Source: Shewanella yunxiaonensis
Lineage (GTDB): Bacteria; Pseudomonadota; Gammaproteobacteria; Enterobacterales; Shewanellaceae
DNA: 64,000 nucleotides
NCBI RefSeq assembly: GCF_018223345.1
Contig: NZ_CP073587.1
Span: forward strand, 1,399,001-1,463,000
Reading direction: 5' to 3'
A program made the position numbers and the translations under genes. The notes beneath the pieces were generated by a model. It worked only from the letters and a program-made list of their open reading frames with translations, was not told where the DNA came from and ran no database searches. The first letter of the stretch is position 1. Every line of letters starts with the position of its first letter. Positions 44,053 through 53,522 of this stretch are shown here, piece by piece.

Positions 44053-45771
44053 ATGGATAGTCGATTGGCAATGCAACTTAATGCCTGGCTGGAAATGGAT
44101 CCTGATCCCCAGACGCGTGAAGAATTGCAACAGTTAATGCAGCAACGCGATGACCAAGAATTGGTTAAGCGCTTTGCTGGACGCTTAGCCTTTGGTACCG
44201 CAGGACTTCGGGGCGAAGTTGGTGCTGGTCCCACTCGGATGAATCAATTAGTGATCCGACAGACTGCTGCCGGTCTGGGGCAGTATTTGCTACAGCAGCT
44301 CCCGGATGCCAAGAGTCGCGGAGTTATCATTGGTTATGATGGTCGGTTGGATTCGGCGCGATTTGCCACAGATACTGCCGCAGTGCTGACTGCTCAGGGA
44401 ATTACCGTGCGAATTACCCGCCGTGTTTGTCCAACACCTCTGGTGGCTTATGGCGTTAAACATTTTGGTGCTGCGGCTGGCGTGGTGGTCACTGCCAGTC
44501 ACAACCCGCCGCAATATAACGGCTTTAAAGTGTATTGGGGCAATGGTGCTCAGATTATTCCGCCGCACGACGCGGGTATCGCTGCTTGTATCACCGCAGC
44601 CGCCATTCACAAAGTGCCCGTGAAATCATTGGTTGATGCTGAAGAAGAAGGGCTGCTGCAATGGCTGGGGGATGCGTTTTATCTGAGTTATCGTAAGGCT
44701 GTTGGCGCGATGCCATTGTTACAAGCAAGCACTCGCAAGAAAGATATGGGTATTGCGTATACTGCGATGCACGGTGTGGGCGCTGAAATGGCCAAGGTGC
44801 TATTGGCTGATGCGGGCTTCACGCGGGTGTATTCAGTCGCTGCACAGGAACAACCTGATGGGCACTTCCCAACCGTCAATTTTCCTAATCCAGAAGAAGC
44901 CGGTGCAATGGATCTGGTGATCGCAGAAGCAAGCAAGTATCAAGCGTTACTCGCTTGTGCCAACGATCCAGACGCTGACCGTTTCGCCGTGGCTGTGCGT
45001 CGTGGTGATAATTATCAGATGTTATCAGGGGATCAAGTTGGCGCGTTGTTAGGCCATTATTTATTACAGAAGGCGCCAGCGCATCAACGGTTGGTGGGCA
45101 CCACTATTGTGTCTTCTGCGTTGCTTTCGCAAATTGCCAAGGCTGCTGGTGGTGAATGTTATACCACCCTTACCGGATTTAAGTGGTTAGCCAATGTGGG
45201 AATGAAACAGCAGAGCGATAAGCAACAATTCCTGTTCGCTTATGAAGAGGCTCTGGGTTACACGGTTGGCAATTTGGTATGGGATAAAGATGGATTATCA
45301 GCCTTGTTGGCCTTTGTGCAGATGACGGCAGAAGTCATTGCAGCAGGTAAGAGTCTGTGGCAGCAACTGGAAGCGATATATCGTGAACACGGAATCTATC
45401 TCAATCGGCAAGTGAGTATAGCACTTAAGCCTGATACTCCTGATATTGGCGGTGGGTTGCGCCAGAATCCGCCGCAAACGATCGCCGGTATGAAAGTGTT
45501 ATCTGTGGCTGATTTGAAGACCCATCAGCAAGTTTTTGCTGACGGGCATGTGGAGGTGATTAATCTCCCTGCTAGTGATGTGCTGATTTATCATTTGGAG
45601 AATGGTGGTAGGGTAGTGGTCCGTCCATCCGGCACCGAACCCAAAATTAAATGTTATTACCAGTTGGTGGAGCCATTGTTACCACAGGACAATCTTGAGG
45701 CGGCTGAATCAAGAGGTAATCTGCGGATGGATGTCTTAATAAAACAGCATCAGGCTTCTTTGCCGCAATAA
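44053..45771 (+). CDS. Phosphohexomutase (phosphoglucomutase/phosphomannomutase family)
   Basis: 572 residues from the ATG at 44053, better spaced from GAGG than the ATG at 44047. It interconverts hexose 1- and 6-phosphates in the cytosol. Motifs in order: FGTAGLRGE, the phosphoserine loop VTASHNPPQYNGFKVYW (Ser near 149), the metal loop ANDPDADRFA, FAYEEALGY and the phosphate-binding RPSGTEPKIK. The length and sequence are those of the long PGM/PMM subgroup (PgcA-like). Sugar preference is not decidable. Confidence 0.92.
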   Translation: MDSRLAMQLNAWLEMDPDPQTREELQQLMQQRDDQELVKRFAGRLAFGTAGLRGEVGAGPTRMNQLVIRQTAAGLGQYLLQQLPDAKSRGVIIGYDGRLDSARFATDTAAVLTAQGITVRITRRVCPTPLVAYGVKHFGAAAGVVVTASHNPPQYNGFKVYWGNGAQIIPPHDAGIAACITAAAIHKVPVKSLVDAEEEGLLQWLGDAFYLSYRKAVGAMPLLQASTRKKDMGIAYTAMHGVGAEMAKVLLADAGFTRVYSVAAQEQPDGHFPTVNFPNPEEAGAMDLVIAEASKYQALLACANDPDADRFAVAVRRGDNYQMLSGDQVGALLGHYLLQKAPAHQRLVGTTIVSSALLSQIAKAAGGECYTTLTGFKWLANVGMKQQSDKQQFLFAYEEALGYTVGNLVWDKDGLSALLAFVQMTAEVIAAGKSLWQQLEAIYREHGIYLNRQVSIALKPDTPDIGGGLRQNPPQTIAGMKVLSVADLKTHQQVFADGHVEVINLPASDVLIYHLENGGRVVVRPSGTEPKIKCYYQLVEPLLPQDNLEAAESRGNLRMDVLIKQHQASLPQ

Positions 45772-45787
45772 CATACAGTTGAAATGA

Positions 45788-45816
45788 AAAACGCCGACGT
45801 TCAATGTCGGCGTTTT
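45788..45816. terminator. Bidirectional terminator between converging genes
   Basis: AAAACGCCGAC / GTCGGCGTTTT around loop GTTCAAT, between the phosphohexomutase and the converging DUF2892 gene. Confidence 0.9.
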
Positions 45817-45830
45817 AATCTGATAAGCCA

Positions 45831-46013
45831 TTATTTCTTGCAGCTTGAAATGCCCAATGGCACGTATAGCGGACACCAGCCAAAGACGGCGGTAAGCAGC
45901 GGTATAATGCCGATAATGCCCCACCAAGACTGGTAATAATAGCCAGCGGCCATAATAGCGAGGCCAATAATGGCCCTGATGACTTTATCAGTAGTTCCCA
46001 CATTACATTGCAT
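45831..46013 (-). CDS. DUF2892/YgaP-like small membrane protein
   Basis: 60 residues starting MQCNVGTTDKVIRAIIGLA with two hydrophobic segments (about 14-30 and 33-50) and the end GWCPLYVPLGISSCKK. This is the two-helix domain found alone or at the C-terminus of YgaP rhodaneses. The N-terminal N-x-G-x-x-D-(K/R) and CPLY are typical. The function is unknown. Confidence 0.88.
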   Translation of the reverse strand: MQCNVGTTDKVIRAIIGLAIMAAGYYYQSWWGIIGIIPLLTAVFGWCPLYVPLGISSCKK

Positions 46014-46226
46014 AGCGATTCACCTCTTAGCACTAGGCTCATTCAAAGAATGGGCGAATTTTTGCGTCTGTGTAACACTGCAATTATGTGCCGTTTGGCA
46101 ATGGTTATCTATCAGAAATTTAGGCCATTTCGGTAAAGACGATAACCACAGAATTGGACGACAATCTCATGTCGTACTCAACTTTTTTAGCTTTGTGCTT
46201 ATCAAACCATGCCAGTACATATCCGA

Positions 46227-47870
46227 TTATTCACAGGCGGCCTGTAACTTCATCAGTAGTCCATGTTGTTGGCTGGCGAGTAATTGTTCCTCTGCCAACA
46301 CATCTTTGAGAATTTGTTCAGTGGTTAATGGGTTTGCCAGCACGACACGAAATACGGTGACCGTTTGTCGCTGATAACGTGCGGGTTGCAAACGCGTTCT
46401 TGAAACAAAGGAAATCCCTTGTTCGCGTTGAGTTTTTTGTACAACCTGCGTGAGTTCGTTCAGTAGCCCGTTGATACAATTAACTTTTTTCCAATCGTTA
46501 GCTGCAATTGCGGCGCTGAGTGCTTGCTGGACTTGTTGCGGCACATAGCGATAGGTGAGCAAACATAACTCGGGTTCACTGATCAGTTCAAAATCTGGAT
46601 CTGCTTTGATGAGTCCCGCAAAAAAACGGGCTTTTTCCAATGAATTGTTGATAAGAATTTCGTAACCATGACGTCCGATAATATTCAAACATGCATGCAC
46701 CAGCATGGCCATTCCGGGACGAGAACCTTCTAGCGTTTGTGACCCCAAATCCTTAGAACCGCGCCGCAGAATATATTCGGCATGATGCACAATCGCCCGT
46801 GCCAGTTTAGGATCACGGAATAACACCATGCCCGCTCCCATTGGTACATACAACTGTTTATGTGCATCAATCGTGACTGAGTCGGCGCGTTCAATACCGT
46901 CTAATAGATAACGATACTTCGATGACATCAAGCTGGCTCCCCCCCAAGCGCCATCGACGTGAAAGTGGCATTGGAATTCCGCTGCTAGATCGGCCAGTTG
47001 GGGGAGTGGGTCGATATTACCGGTTTCAGTGGTGCCAGCAACACCTACAATAGCCATCACGCGAATGCCGGCAGCCGTCAAGCGTTCCGCTTCGGCGCGC
47101 ATCTTCGCAACATCAACCTTGTTATTGGCATCAGTAGGGATCGATACAATATTTTGCCGCCCAATCCCCAACAGATCGGCCGCTTTCCCCAAGGAATAGT
47201 GACCACGCTCAGAGACCAGAATGGCCAAATCCTGCCAGCCATAATGACGTAGTGCTGCCATCAATCCGGCACTGGTGACACCAGGAAAATCACCATCGGC
47301 TTTTAACAACTGATTTCGGGCAATCCACAATGCCGTGATATTGGCAATGGTACCACCGGAACAGAACGCGCCCAGCGAATGGTCCGCACTGTGCATCCAG
47401 CGGTCATAAAACGAGGCTTCATTTCCGAATACCAGATGATGCATCATGCCAAGAACCTGGCGTTCCAATGGTGTAAACGCTTTTGAGGTTTCGATTTTGA
47501 CCAAGTTCTGGTTCAACCCCACCATGACTTTTGACAGTGGCAACACAAAATAGGGCATGGCGGAGGTCATATGACCGATAAAACTCGGTGCCGCGGTGTG
47601 CACTGAGTGCGCTACCAAATTTTGCATCATCTCTTCAGTGTAATCAGAGACAAATGTCGGTTCCATGGGAATGTCGTAAGCCTGAAAATCCTTTTCAATC
47701 TCACCCAATGGCTTTTCCAGCGCAACGATGCTCTGCGTCAAAAAGCCAGCCAGATCTTCAGACAATGCATGTTCGATTTTGCTGAGGGTAGACTCAGGCG
47801 CTTCTGGCACAGTGAAGATGCGCATCATGCTCTGCGTGGAGGCAGTTGCTTTGCGTGGCTTTTCAGTCAT
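46227..47870 (-). CDS. panP: PLP-dependent aspartate 1-decarboxylase PanP
   Basis: 547 residues. A group II decarboxylase fold: CSGGTIANITALWIARN, HVDGAWGGASL with Asp306, and Lys338 in IDAHKQLYVPMGAGMV that forms the PLP Schiff base. Length and sequence match PanP of Vibrio and Shewanella, which makes beta-alanine for coenzyme A where panD is lacking. It was formerly annotated as glutamate decarboxylase. The glycerate kinase gene upstream is 187 bases away. Confidence 0.92.
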   Translation of the reverse strand: MTEKPRKATASTQSMMRIFTVPEAPESTLSKIEHALSEDLAGFLTQSIVALEKPLGEIEKDFQAYDIPMEPTFVSDYTEEMMQNLVAHSVHTAAPSFIGHMTSAMPYFVLPLSKVMVGLNQNLVKIETSKAFTPLERQVLGMMHHLVFGNEASFYDRWMHSADHSLGAFCSGGTIANITALWIARNQLLKADGDFPGVTSAGLMAALRHYGWQDLAILVSERGHYSLGKAADLLGIGRQNIVSIPTDANNKVDVAKMRAEAERLTAAGIRVMAIVGVAGTTETGNIDPLPQLADLAAEFQCHFHVDGAWGGASLMSSKYRYLLDGIERADSVTIDAHKQLYVPMGAGMVLFRDPKLARAIVHHAEYILRRGSKDLGSQTLEGSRPGMAMLVHACLNIIGRHGYEILINNSLEKARFFAGLIKADPDFELISEPELCLLTYRYVPQQVQQALSAAIAANDWKKVNCINGLLNELTQVVQKTQREQGISFVSRTRLQPARYQRQTVTVFRVVLANPLTTEQILKDVLAEEQLLASQQHGLLMKLQAACE

Positions 47871-48057
47871 GTATGGTTTGGAACTCAGCTTACAAACGCC
47901 AGCCTAAGGCTCGGCGAAATTGGTTGGGGTGCTCACTTTACTGCAAGCCGTTTATGGCGACAAGTTCTGAAGAGTGGGAGTTGGATCACGTGGCTGAAGA
48001 TAATGACCCGGAACCGCACGGAGCACGTTCCAGGTCATCGACAGTGGACAGGTACAA

Positions 48058-49215
48058 TCAAGCTTTACTTTGTTGTCCTAATGCCCACATGGCGGCAATA
48101 TTTCGGGCGGCTCTGTGCAGGTTGGGGCGGGCATGCTGCAATGCATGTTCGATATCAGTGGCCGCCGGGATCACATCAAAAATGGCGTCCATTCCTTTTT
48201 CCAGAACTTTTTCTGCTCCATCACCAAGACATCCAGCAATACCGATCACTGGGATCTGCTGAGCTTTGGCCAGTCGCAAAACGCCCATTGGGGTTTTGCC
48301 ATAGATAGTCTGACCGTCAATACGCCCTTCACCGGTAATGACCAGATGTGCACCAATGAGCTTTTCTGCCAGTCCCACAGCTTCCATGACAATATCAATG
48401 CCAGGGCGCAATTTGCCCCCCAGAAAAGCCATCACTCCGAGGCCCATACCGCCAGCAGCTCCTGCCCCTGGTTGTTCACGTAGGTCGGCAAAACCGCTAC
48501 GAGCAAGCACATCTGCATAATGCCCAAGTGCCTTATCCAGCAGTTGTACCATTTCGGGTGTCGCGCCTTTCTGTGGTCCAAATACCGCTGACGCACCGCG
48601 TTCACCACAGAGTGGATTATCAACATCGCAGGCAACTTCCACCGTACATTCTGACAACAGCGGTTGCAGTTGTGACAGGTCGACACTTGCCAGCTGTGAC
48701 AATGCGCCACCGCCAACCGGCAATTCTTCACCAGCCTGATCCAATAATCTGACACCAAGCGCCTGTGCCATGCCTGCTCCACCGTCATTGGTTGCACTAC
48801 CGCCTAGCCCCAGAATGATATGACGAATACCGCGAGACAATGCGTCATTAATCAGTTCACCGGTGCCATAAGTCGTCGTGAACAGTGGATTGCGGTCGGC
48901 CATTTTGACATGGTGCAGACCTGAGGCTGCCGCCATTTCAATCACCGCAGTTAGCGGTGCATCTGCGGTTTGACCAAGAATACCGTAGTGGGCACTGACT
49001 TTATTTCCTAACGGACCAGTCACTTGTATCTCAATGATGCTGCCATTAGTGGCATCTACCATTGATTGCACAGTACCTTCGCCACCATCGGCAACCGGGA
49101 CTTTCAGATATTCAGCATGGGGTAAGTGAAGCTTAAAAGCTGCTTCTATCTCAGCCGCAACTTCCATAGCACTCAGACTTTCTTTAAATGAATCCGGCGC
49201 GATGACTATTTTCAT
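48058..49215 (-). CDS. Glycerate kinase (GlxK/GarK family)
   Basis: 385 residues. It phosphorylates D-glycerate, giving 2-phosphoglycerate in family I. Conserved parts: MKIVIAPDSFKESLSAMEVA at the start, VADGGEGTVQSMV, ILGLGGSATNDGGAGMAQALG and TGEGRIDGQTIYGKTPMGV. It follows the GntP permease gene by 56 bases on the same strand; a CdaR regulator gene lies just beyond. Together they suggest uptake and use of glycerate or a glycerate-yielding sugar acid. Confidence 0.93.
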   Translation of the reverse strand: MKIVIAPDSFKESLSAMEVAAEIEAAFKLHLPHAEYLKVPVADGGEGTVQSMVDATNGSIIEIQVTGPLGNKVSAHYGILGQTADAPLTAVIEMAAASGLHHVKMADRNPLFTTTYGTGELINDALSRGIRHIILGLGGSATNDGGAGMAQALGVRLLDQAGEELPVGGGALSQLASVDLSQLQPLLSECTVEVACDVDNPLCGERGASAVFGPQKGATPEMVQLLDKALGHYADVLARSGFADLREQPGAGAAGGMGLGVMAFLGGKLRPGIDIVMEAVGLAEKLIGAHLVITGEGRIDGQTIYGKTPMGVLRLAKAQQIPVIGIAGCLGDGAEKVLEKGMDAIFDVIPAATDIEHALQHARPNLHRAARNIAAMWALGQQSKA

Positions 49216-49271
49216 TGATTGATCCTGTTACAGCAGGCTGCCGCCCAATGGGACGGCAGCAACACGGAATA

Positions 49272-50630
49272 TTACAACAATACCAAACTCAGCAACCATA
49301 CAAAGATAATGGTCACTATACCTTGAACTAACGTTGCCATGGTTTGAGCTTTATAGGCTTGTGACACACTCATGCGGCTGAACTGGGTAACCACCCAGAA
49401 GAAACTGTCATTTGCATGAGATACTGTCATTGCACCGGCACCGATAGCCATTACGGTCAACACATGGCCCATTTCAGAACCTAAACCTATTGACTCAAGC
49501 ATAGGTGCTACCATGGCAGAGGTCGTTACTAACGCTACAGTTGAGGAACCTTGGGCGGATTTAAGTGCTGCTGCAACGATGAATGGCATAAAGATACCAA
49601 TCCCCAGTGCTGACAGGGTAGTTCCCAGGTAATCACCAATGGGGGTGGCCTTGATCACTGCCCCAAATGCACCACCGGCACCGGTGATCAGCAAAATGGG
49701 CGCAGCGCTGGTTAAGCCTTCAGAAATGCGCTGAGAAAATTCATGCATGCGCTTTTCTGGTTTCAGTAACAGCAATGACAACAATAATCCTACCATCAAC
49801 GCAATCAGCGGTTGACCCGCGAAATGCAGCAATGCAAACAGATTGCCTGTGCCGAGTGGTTTTGACGGGAAGTTAGCGATAGAACCAATACAGATCAGCA
49901 GAATCGGAACAAAGATTGGCGCGAAAGAGGCCATTGCGCCCGGCAGTTTACCGTATGCTGCTTTAACCTTTTCGAACTCTTCTGCCTGATGTACTAGTTC
50001 ATCAGCACCTTCGCCTTCTGGCACATCCTTCATAAAGCGATTGGCCCACAATAAGCCACTTGCCGCAGCAATGATAGCGACGACCAGACCAACCCCAATC
50101 ACTAGGCCTAAGCTATCTTCTAAGCCGAGGTTACCGGCTGCTGCAATAGGACCAGGTGTTGGTGGTACAAAGGTGTGAGTCGCATACAGACCGGTTGCCA
50201 GCGCCACACTCATGGCAACACTGGAAACTTTCATACGACTGGCCATGGATTGTTTCAGGCTGTTCAAAATGACAAAGCCGGAGTCGCAGAACACCGGAAT
50301 TGACACAATATAACCAATGATGGACATGGTAAGTGTGGGGAAACGGTTACCCAGTAATTTAACCACTGAATCTGCCATGGTGATAGCAGCACCGCTTTTT
50401 TCCAGAATAGTTCCGATGATTGTCCCCAATACAATCACTAGACCGATATAACCCAGAATACCACCGAAACCGGTACTGACGGTTTTCGCAATATCCTTGA
50501 GCGGTAAGCCGAAGCAAAGTGCAGCGATAAACGTTGCCAGCAACAGCGTGAGAAACGGATGAAGCTTGAGTTTGGATGTGGCGATCACGATAAAGATGAT
50601 CACTCCCAGTAATATCAATACCAGGTTCAT
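49272..50630 (-). CDS. GntP-family permease
   Basis: 452 residues with about 12-14 membrane segments. The start FIVIATSKLKLHPFLTLLLATFIAALCFG and the segment GFVILNSLKQSMASRMKVS are of the gluconate:H+ symporter family. The neighbouring glycerate kinase and CdaR point to glycerate or a related aldonate rather than gluconate, but this is inferred. Confidence 0.92.
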   Translation of the reverse strand: MNLVLILLGVIIFIVIATSKLKLHPFLTLLLATFIAALCFGLPLKDIAKTVSTGFGGILGYIGLVIVLGTIIGTILEKSGAAITMADSVVKLLGNRFPTLTMSIIGYIVSIPVFCDSGFVILNSLKQSMASRMKVSSVAMSVALATGLYATHTFVPPTPGPIAAAGNLGLEDSLGLVIGVGLVVAIIAAASGLLWANRFMKDVPEGEGADELVHQAEEFEKVKAAYGKLPGAMASFAPIFVPILLICIGSIANFPSKPLGTGNLFALLHFAGQPLIALMVGLLLSLLLLKPEKRMHEFSQRISEGLTSAAPILLITGAGGAFGAVIKATPIGDYLGTTLSALGIGIFMPFIVAAALKSAQGSSTVALVTTSAMVAPMLESIGLGSEMGHVLTVMAIGAGAMTVSHANDSFFWVVTQFSRMSVSQAYKAQTMATLVQGIVTIIFVWLLSLVLL

Positions 50631-50802
50631 GATGGTCCCTTAATTTTTTGTTATTTGGGTGTATCAATAGGCGTTTATATCCCGTATCTAATAGGTACAA
50701 GGACTCTGCCATTATGCGGGAGGGAGGGCTGGAATGGCTTTGGGGATGATCACGGAAATTGCGATTGGATATCACAATTTTTTGGAGGTTTGCACAAAAA
50801 AT

Positions 50803-51948
50803 CTAGGAGCGCAGTCGTTCCAGCACTTCACCAAGATAAAGCTGTAGTAAGCCATCCAGCGAGTTCAGATCAATTCCGGTGATTTGGGTGATTTTTTCCA
50901 GCCGATAACGCAGTGTATTGCGGTGAATATATAAAGCATCAGCACAACGTTGCTGATCACCAAAATGTTGCAGATATACCTGCAGGGTTTTGGTCAGAAC
51001 GCCGCGGCGATCGCGTTTTTGCAACAATTGAAATGGGGCTGCAAGTTCCTGACCGCGCCAATCGTCCCCAAGTCCTGACAGTAATACCGATAACACATGA
51101 TCCTGATACAGGTATTTTGTCTGCTCTGGCGCGCGTTTCTTTCCTAGCGCTAAGGTTTCACAGGCGGTGCGGTAAGATTTCACGATACCGCCGGCACCCG
51201 GAAAATAATGCCCCAATGCAATCTTCAGTCGGCCTTTGGTATCTGTGGGTAAGCGTGCCAATAGTTTTTCAATTCGAATATCTTCGAGTGAGGGATCCCA
51301 GCTGCAACCATCAAGAAATGCTGGTTTGAGGATGACCAGTTGATCCATCGCTGTCAGCGCGACTAAGTTGTTACGCTGTGGATATTCCAGGAGCAATTGA
51401 ATGTCTCGTAGACTCGTATGCTGTTGTTCCTGTGCCGGTAATTCAATAACTGCGGCGACTCGCGGTAGACTGAGATCAATCTGCAATTGCTTGGCCCAGG
51501 TTTGCATCTCTTCTGGATAGGTTCCTTCATGGCGTATCAACTGCAGAATGAATTCTTCCCGTTGTCGCTTCCGCCATTGTTCCACTTCCATGGAGTTTGC
51601 CTGCTCCACCATCATTTCAGCCGTCATTTTTAGCAATTCGCCATACTGGGCTAATTGCTCTGGGGCACCCGTAATACCCACCACGCCGATGATCTGCCCA
51701 TGATAATGCAACGGCAGATTAATTCCGGGCTTCACACCATGCAAACTCTGAACACTGCCTTGATCAATCGTTACAGTGCGGTTTTGGCTGATGGCTAGCA
51801 GCGCCCCTTCATGAATAGTATTGATACGACTGCTGTCGCCGGAACCGAGAATAACTCCCTGACTATTCATGACATTAATGTTGTGGTCGATAATGCGCAT
51901 GGTGCGATCGACAATCTGTTGGGCGGTGGCAGCGTCGAGAAAGTACAT
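50803..51948 (-). CDS. CdaR-like sugar diacid/glycerate regulator
   Basis: 381 residues. N-terminal sugar-diacid recognition domain: YFLDAATAQQIVDRTMRIID and VMNSQGVILGSGDSSRI. The C-terminal helix-turn-helix is CADALYIHRNTLRYRLEKITQITGIDLNSLDGLLQLYL, the PucR/CdaR type. In E. coli CdaR activates glucarate/galactarate/glycerate genes; here the flanking permease and glycerate kinase are the probable targets. Confidence 0.93.
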   Translation of the reverse strand: MYFLDAATAQQIVDRTMRIIDHNINVMNSQGVILGSGDSSRINTIHEGALLAISQNRTVTIDQGSVQSLHGVKPGINLPLHYHGQIIGVVGITGAPEQLAQYGELLKMTAEMMVEQANSMEVEQWRKRQREEFILQLIRHEGTYPEEMQTWAKQLQIDLSLPRVAAVIELPAQEQQHTSLRDIQLLLEYPQRNNLVALTAMDQLVILKPAFLDGCSWDPSLEDIRIEKLLARLPTDTKGRLKIALGHYFPGAGGIVKSYRTACETLALGKKRAPEQTKYLYQDHVLSVLLSGLGDDWRGQELAAPFQLLQKRDRRGVLTKTLQVYLQHFGDQQRCADALYIHRNTLRYRLEKITQITGIDLNSLDGLLQLYLGEVLERLRS

Positions 51949-51953
51949 GATGG

Positions 51954-52562
51954 TTATCCGTTTATCAGCTCAGCGATACGCTGCTGCAATAAGGGCAACA
52001 ATGTCTGTTCAAAGAGTGGATGTTGCTTTAACCACAGTCGATTACGTGGACTGGGGTGTGGCAGCACCAATAATTTGGGCCAGAGTGACTCCCAAGCGGC
52101 AACCGCCTGAGCCAGATTGGCTTTGGCAAATTCGGTGCCTGCTAAGTGCCACGCCATGGCATATTTTCCCAATAGTAAAGTCAATTGAATATTAGGTAAG
52201 GCATTCAATAGTTGCTGTCGCCATTGGCGGGCACATTCGGGCCTCGGCGGCAGATCGCCTTGGCGACGCCCCTGTTTTTCCTGAGTACCGGGATAACAAA
52301 ATCCCATGGGGACGAGTGCGAACAGTTGTGGATCATAAAACTGTTCTCGACTGACCCCTAGCCATAGCCGAAGCCTGTCCCCACTGACATCATCAAAAGG
52401 CAGCCCACGCTCGTGAGTTACCCGACCGGGAGCCTGTCCGGCAATCAAGATTTTAGCGGGGGTGGCAGCCTGTAATATGGGCTTGGGCGGTAATGGCAAA
52501 AATTCCCGGCATAAACTACAGGCTCTTACCTGTTGTAACAGACTGTCTGACGGAAATTTCAT
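51954..52562 (-). CDS. Uracil-DNA glycosylase superfamily protein
   Basis: 202 residues from the ATG at 52562; the longer open frame enters the upstream gene. Superfamily motifs: GQAPGRVTHERGLPFDD with the GQAPG water-activating loop and LPHPSPRN near the C-terminus, the HPS/T loop. CSLCREF near the N-terminus supplies two cysteines, but the four-cysteine Fe-S set of families 4/5 is not evident. DNA repair is likely but its base specificity is unknown. Confidence 0.85.
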   Translation of the reverse strand: MKFPSDSLLQQVRACSLCREFLPLPPKPILQAATPAKILIAGQAPGRVTHERGLPFDDVSGDRLRLWLGVSREQFYDPQLFALVPMGFCYPGTQEKQGRRQGDLPPRPECARQWRQQLLNALPNIQLTLLLGKYAMAWHLAGTEFAKANLAQAVAAWESLWPKLLVLPHPSPRNRLWLKQHPLFEQTLLPLLQQRIAELING

Positions 52563-52572
52563 TAGCACTAGA

Positions 52573-53175
52573 CTAACTTCCCAGTAAGAGTTGCCAAATG
52601 TAATACAACTTATAAACACACCAGCCTGCAGGTAGTAATATTAACAACCAGCGGCAGCTTTTGAACAACCGGTTTTCCTGGGGTTGGCGATTGACGGTAA
52701 ACCAAGCGAGAATTGCTGCAATGACAGATAACGGCCAGGCTAACAGGGATAATAAAGACAGTACTGCGGCGGCAGCTAACATTATCCAACCCGCATGCGG
52801 ACCGCTTCTGCGGGGAGAGTTTTTTAGTTGAAGCGGCAATAATGCCAAGGCGGCTGCAATAATAATCAGCCCCAAATTTAGGGTGAGATATGCGGTAGAA
52901 CTGTTATCCGCCAAGACCATCGCAGCGGCAATTAATGGCATCAGTAACGAAAGTGAGGTATGGGTAATGACAAACCGGCGACTGTTGTACTGACCGTTAA
53001 AATAAAATAGTAACTGCAACGCTAAATTCACAAGGGTGAAGCCACCTAACCCCAGGATCACAAAGACACTAGCGAGTACGCCATTAGTTTGATCAGCAAA
53101 AGCGGGCAGGGAACTGGTGAGTAAAATGGTTGCAAAAACTATGCGTATGCGAAGAAGAAAGGAACTGGAGTTCAT
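52573..53175 (-). CDS. Unassigned membrane protein, 200 residues
   Basis: An N-terminal hydrophobic segment resembling a signal (LLRIRIVFATILLTSSLPAFA) is followed by about five more membrane helices. No family was recognised. It starts just upstream of the glycosylase gene and ends 10 bases before it, so they may be co-transcribed. The same gene position occurs next to mtrB in other Shewanella as I recall, but that is not checked. Confidence 0.75.
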   Translation of the reverse strand: MNSSSFLLRIRIVFATILLTSSLPAFADQTNGVLASVFVILGLGGFTLVNLALQLLFYFNGQYNSRRFVITHTSLSLLMPLIAAAMVLADNSSTAYLTLNLGLIIIAAALALLPLQLKNSPRRSGPHAGWIMLAAAAVLSLLSLLAWPLSVIAAILAWFTVNRQPQENRLFKSCRWLLILLPAGWCVYKLYYIWQLLLGS

Positions 53176-53522
53176 ACCGTTTGGGGCTTGTTATAAATAA
53201 TCTGACATACCTTGTCGTAAACCGGCGCTAGTTGCAAGGCTTGTGTGCACCGAGAGTCACATTCCTTGTAAAAAATTGGGCGGGTCCCTCCGCCTGAGTA
53301 TCACAAGGTAAAATTGTGACGGTTTGACAACCGGAATTCATGCTTATTTAACGAGGATAACATCTGTATGTTAAATAAATGTAATGCGATTCTATGTTAG
53401 GTTTTCACAGCTGGCAAGAGAAATATAGAATCTTTGTGATTCAACAGCTTAAATTAGACTAATGGATTATTCTGGCAAGAAAAAAGCCCGCGACATGCGG
53501 GCTTTCTAATCGTTTTTTTATA
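53176..53522. other. 347-base gap after mtrB
   Basis: It carries the mtrB terminator (53483-53505) and otherwise AT-rich sequence. The promoter for the membrane protein gene downstream should lie here; none was placed. Confidence 0.5.
53483..53505 (-). terminator. Terminator of the mtrCAB operon
   Basis: AAAGCCCGC / GCGGGCTTT with loop GACAT, just past the mtrB stop; T-run on the minus strand. Confidence 0.9.

Noticed and set aside
47607..48308. 233-codon plus-strand open frame
   Set aside because: It runs antisense through the start of panP and the end of the glycerate kinase gene, has no ribosome site and no family resemblance.
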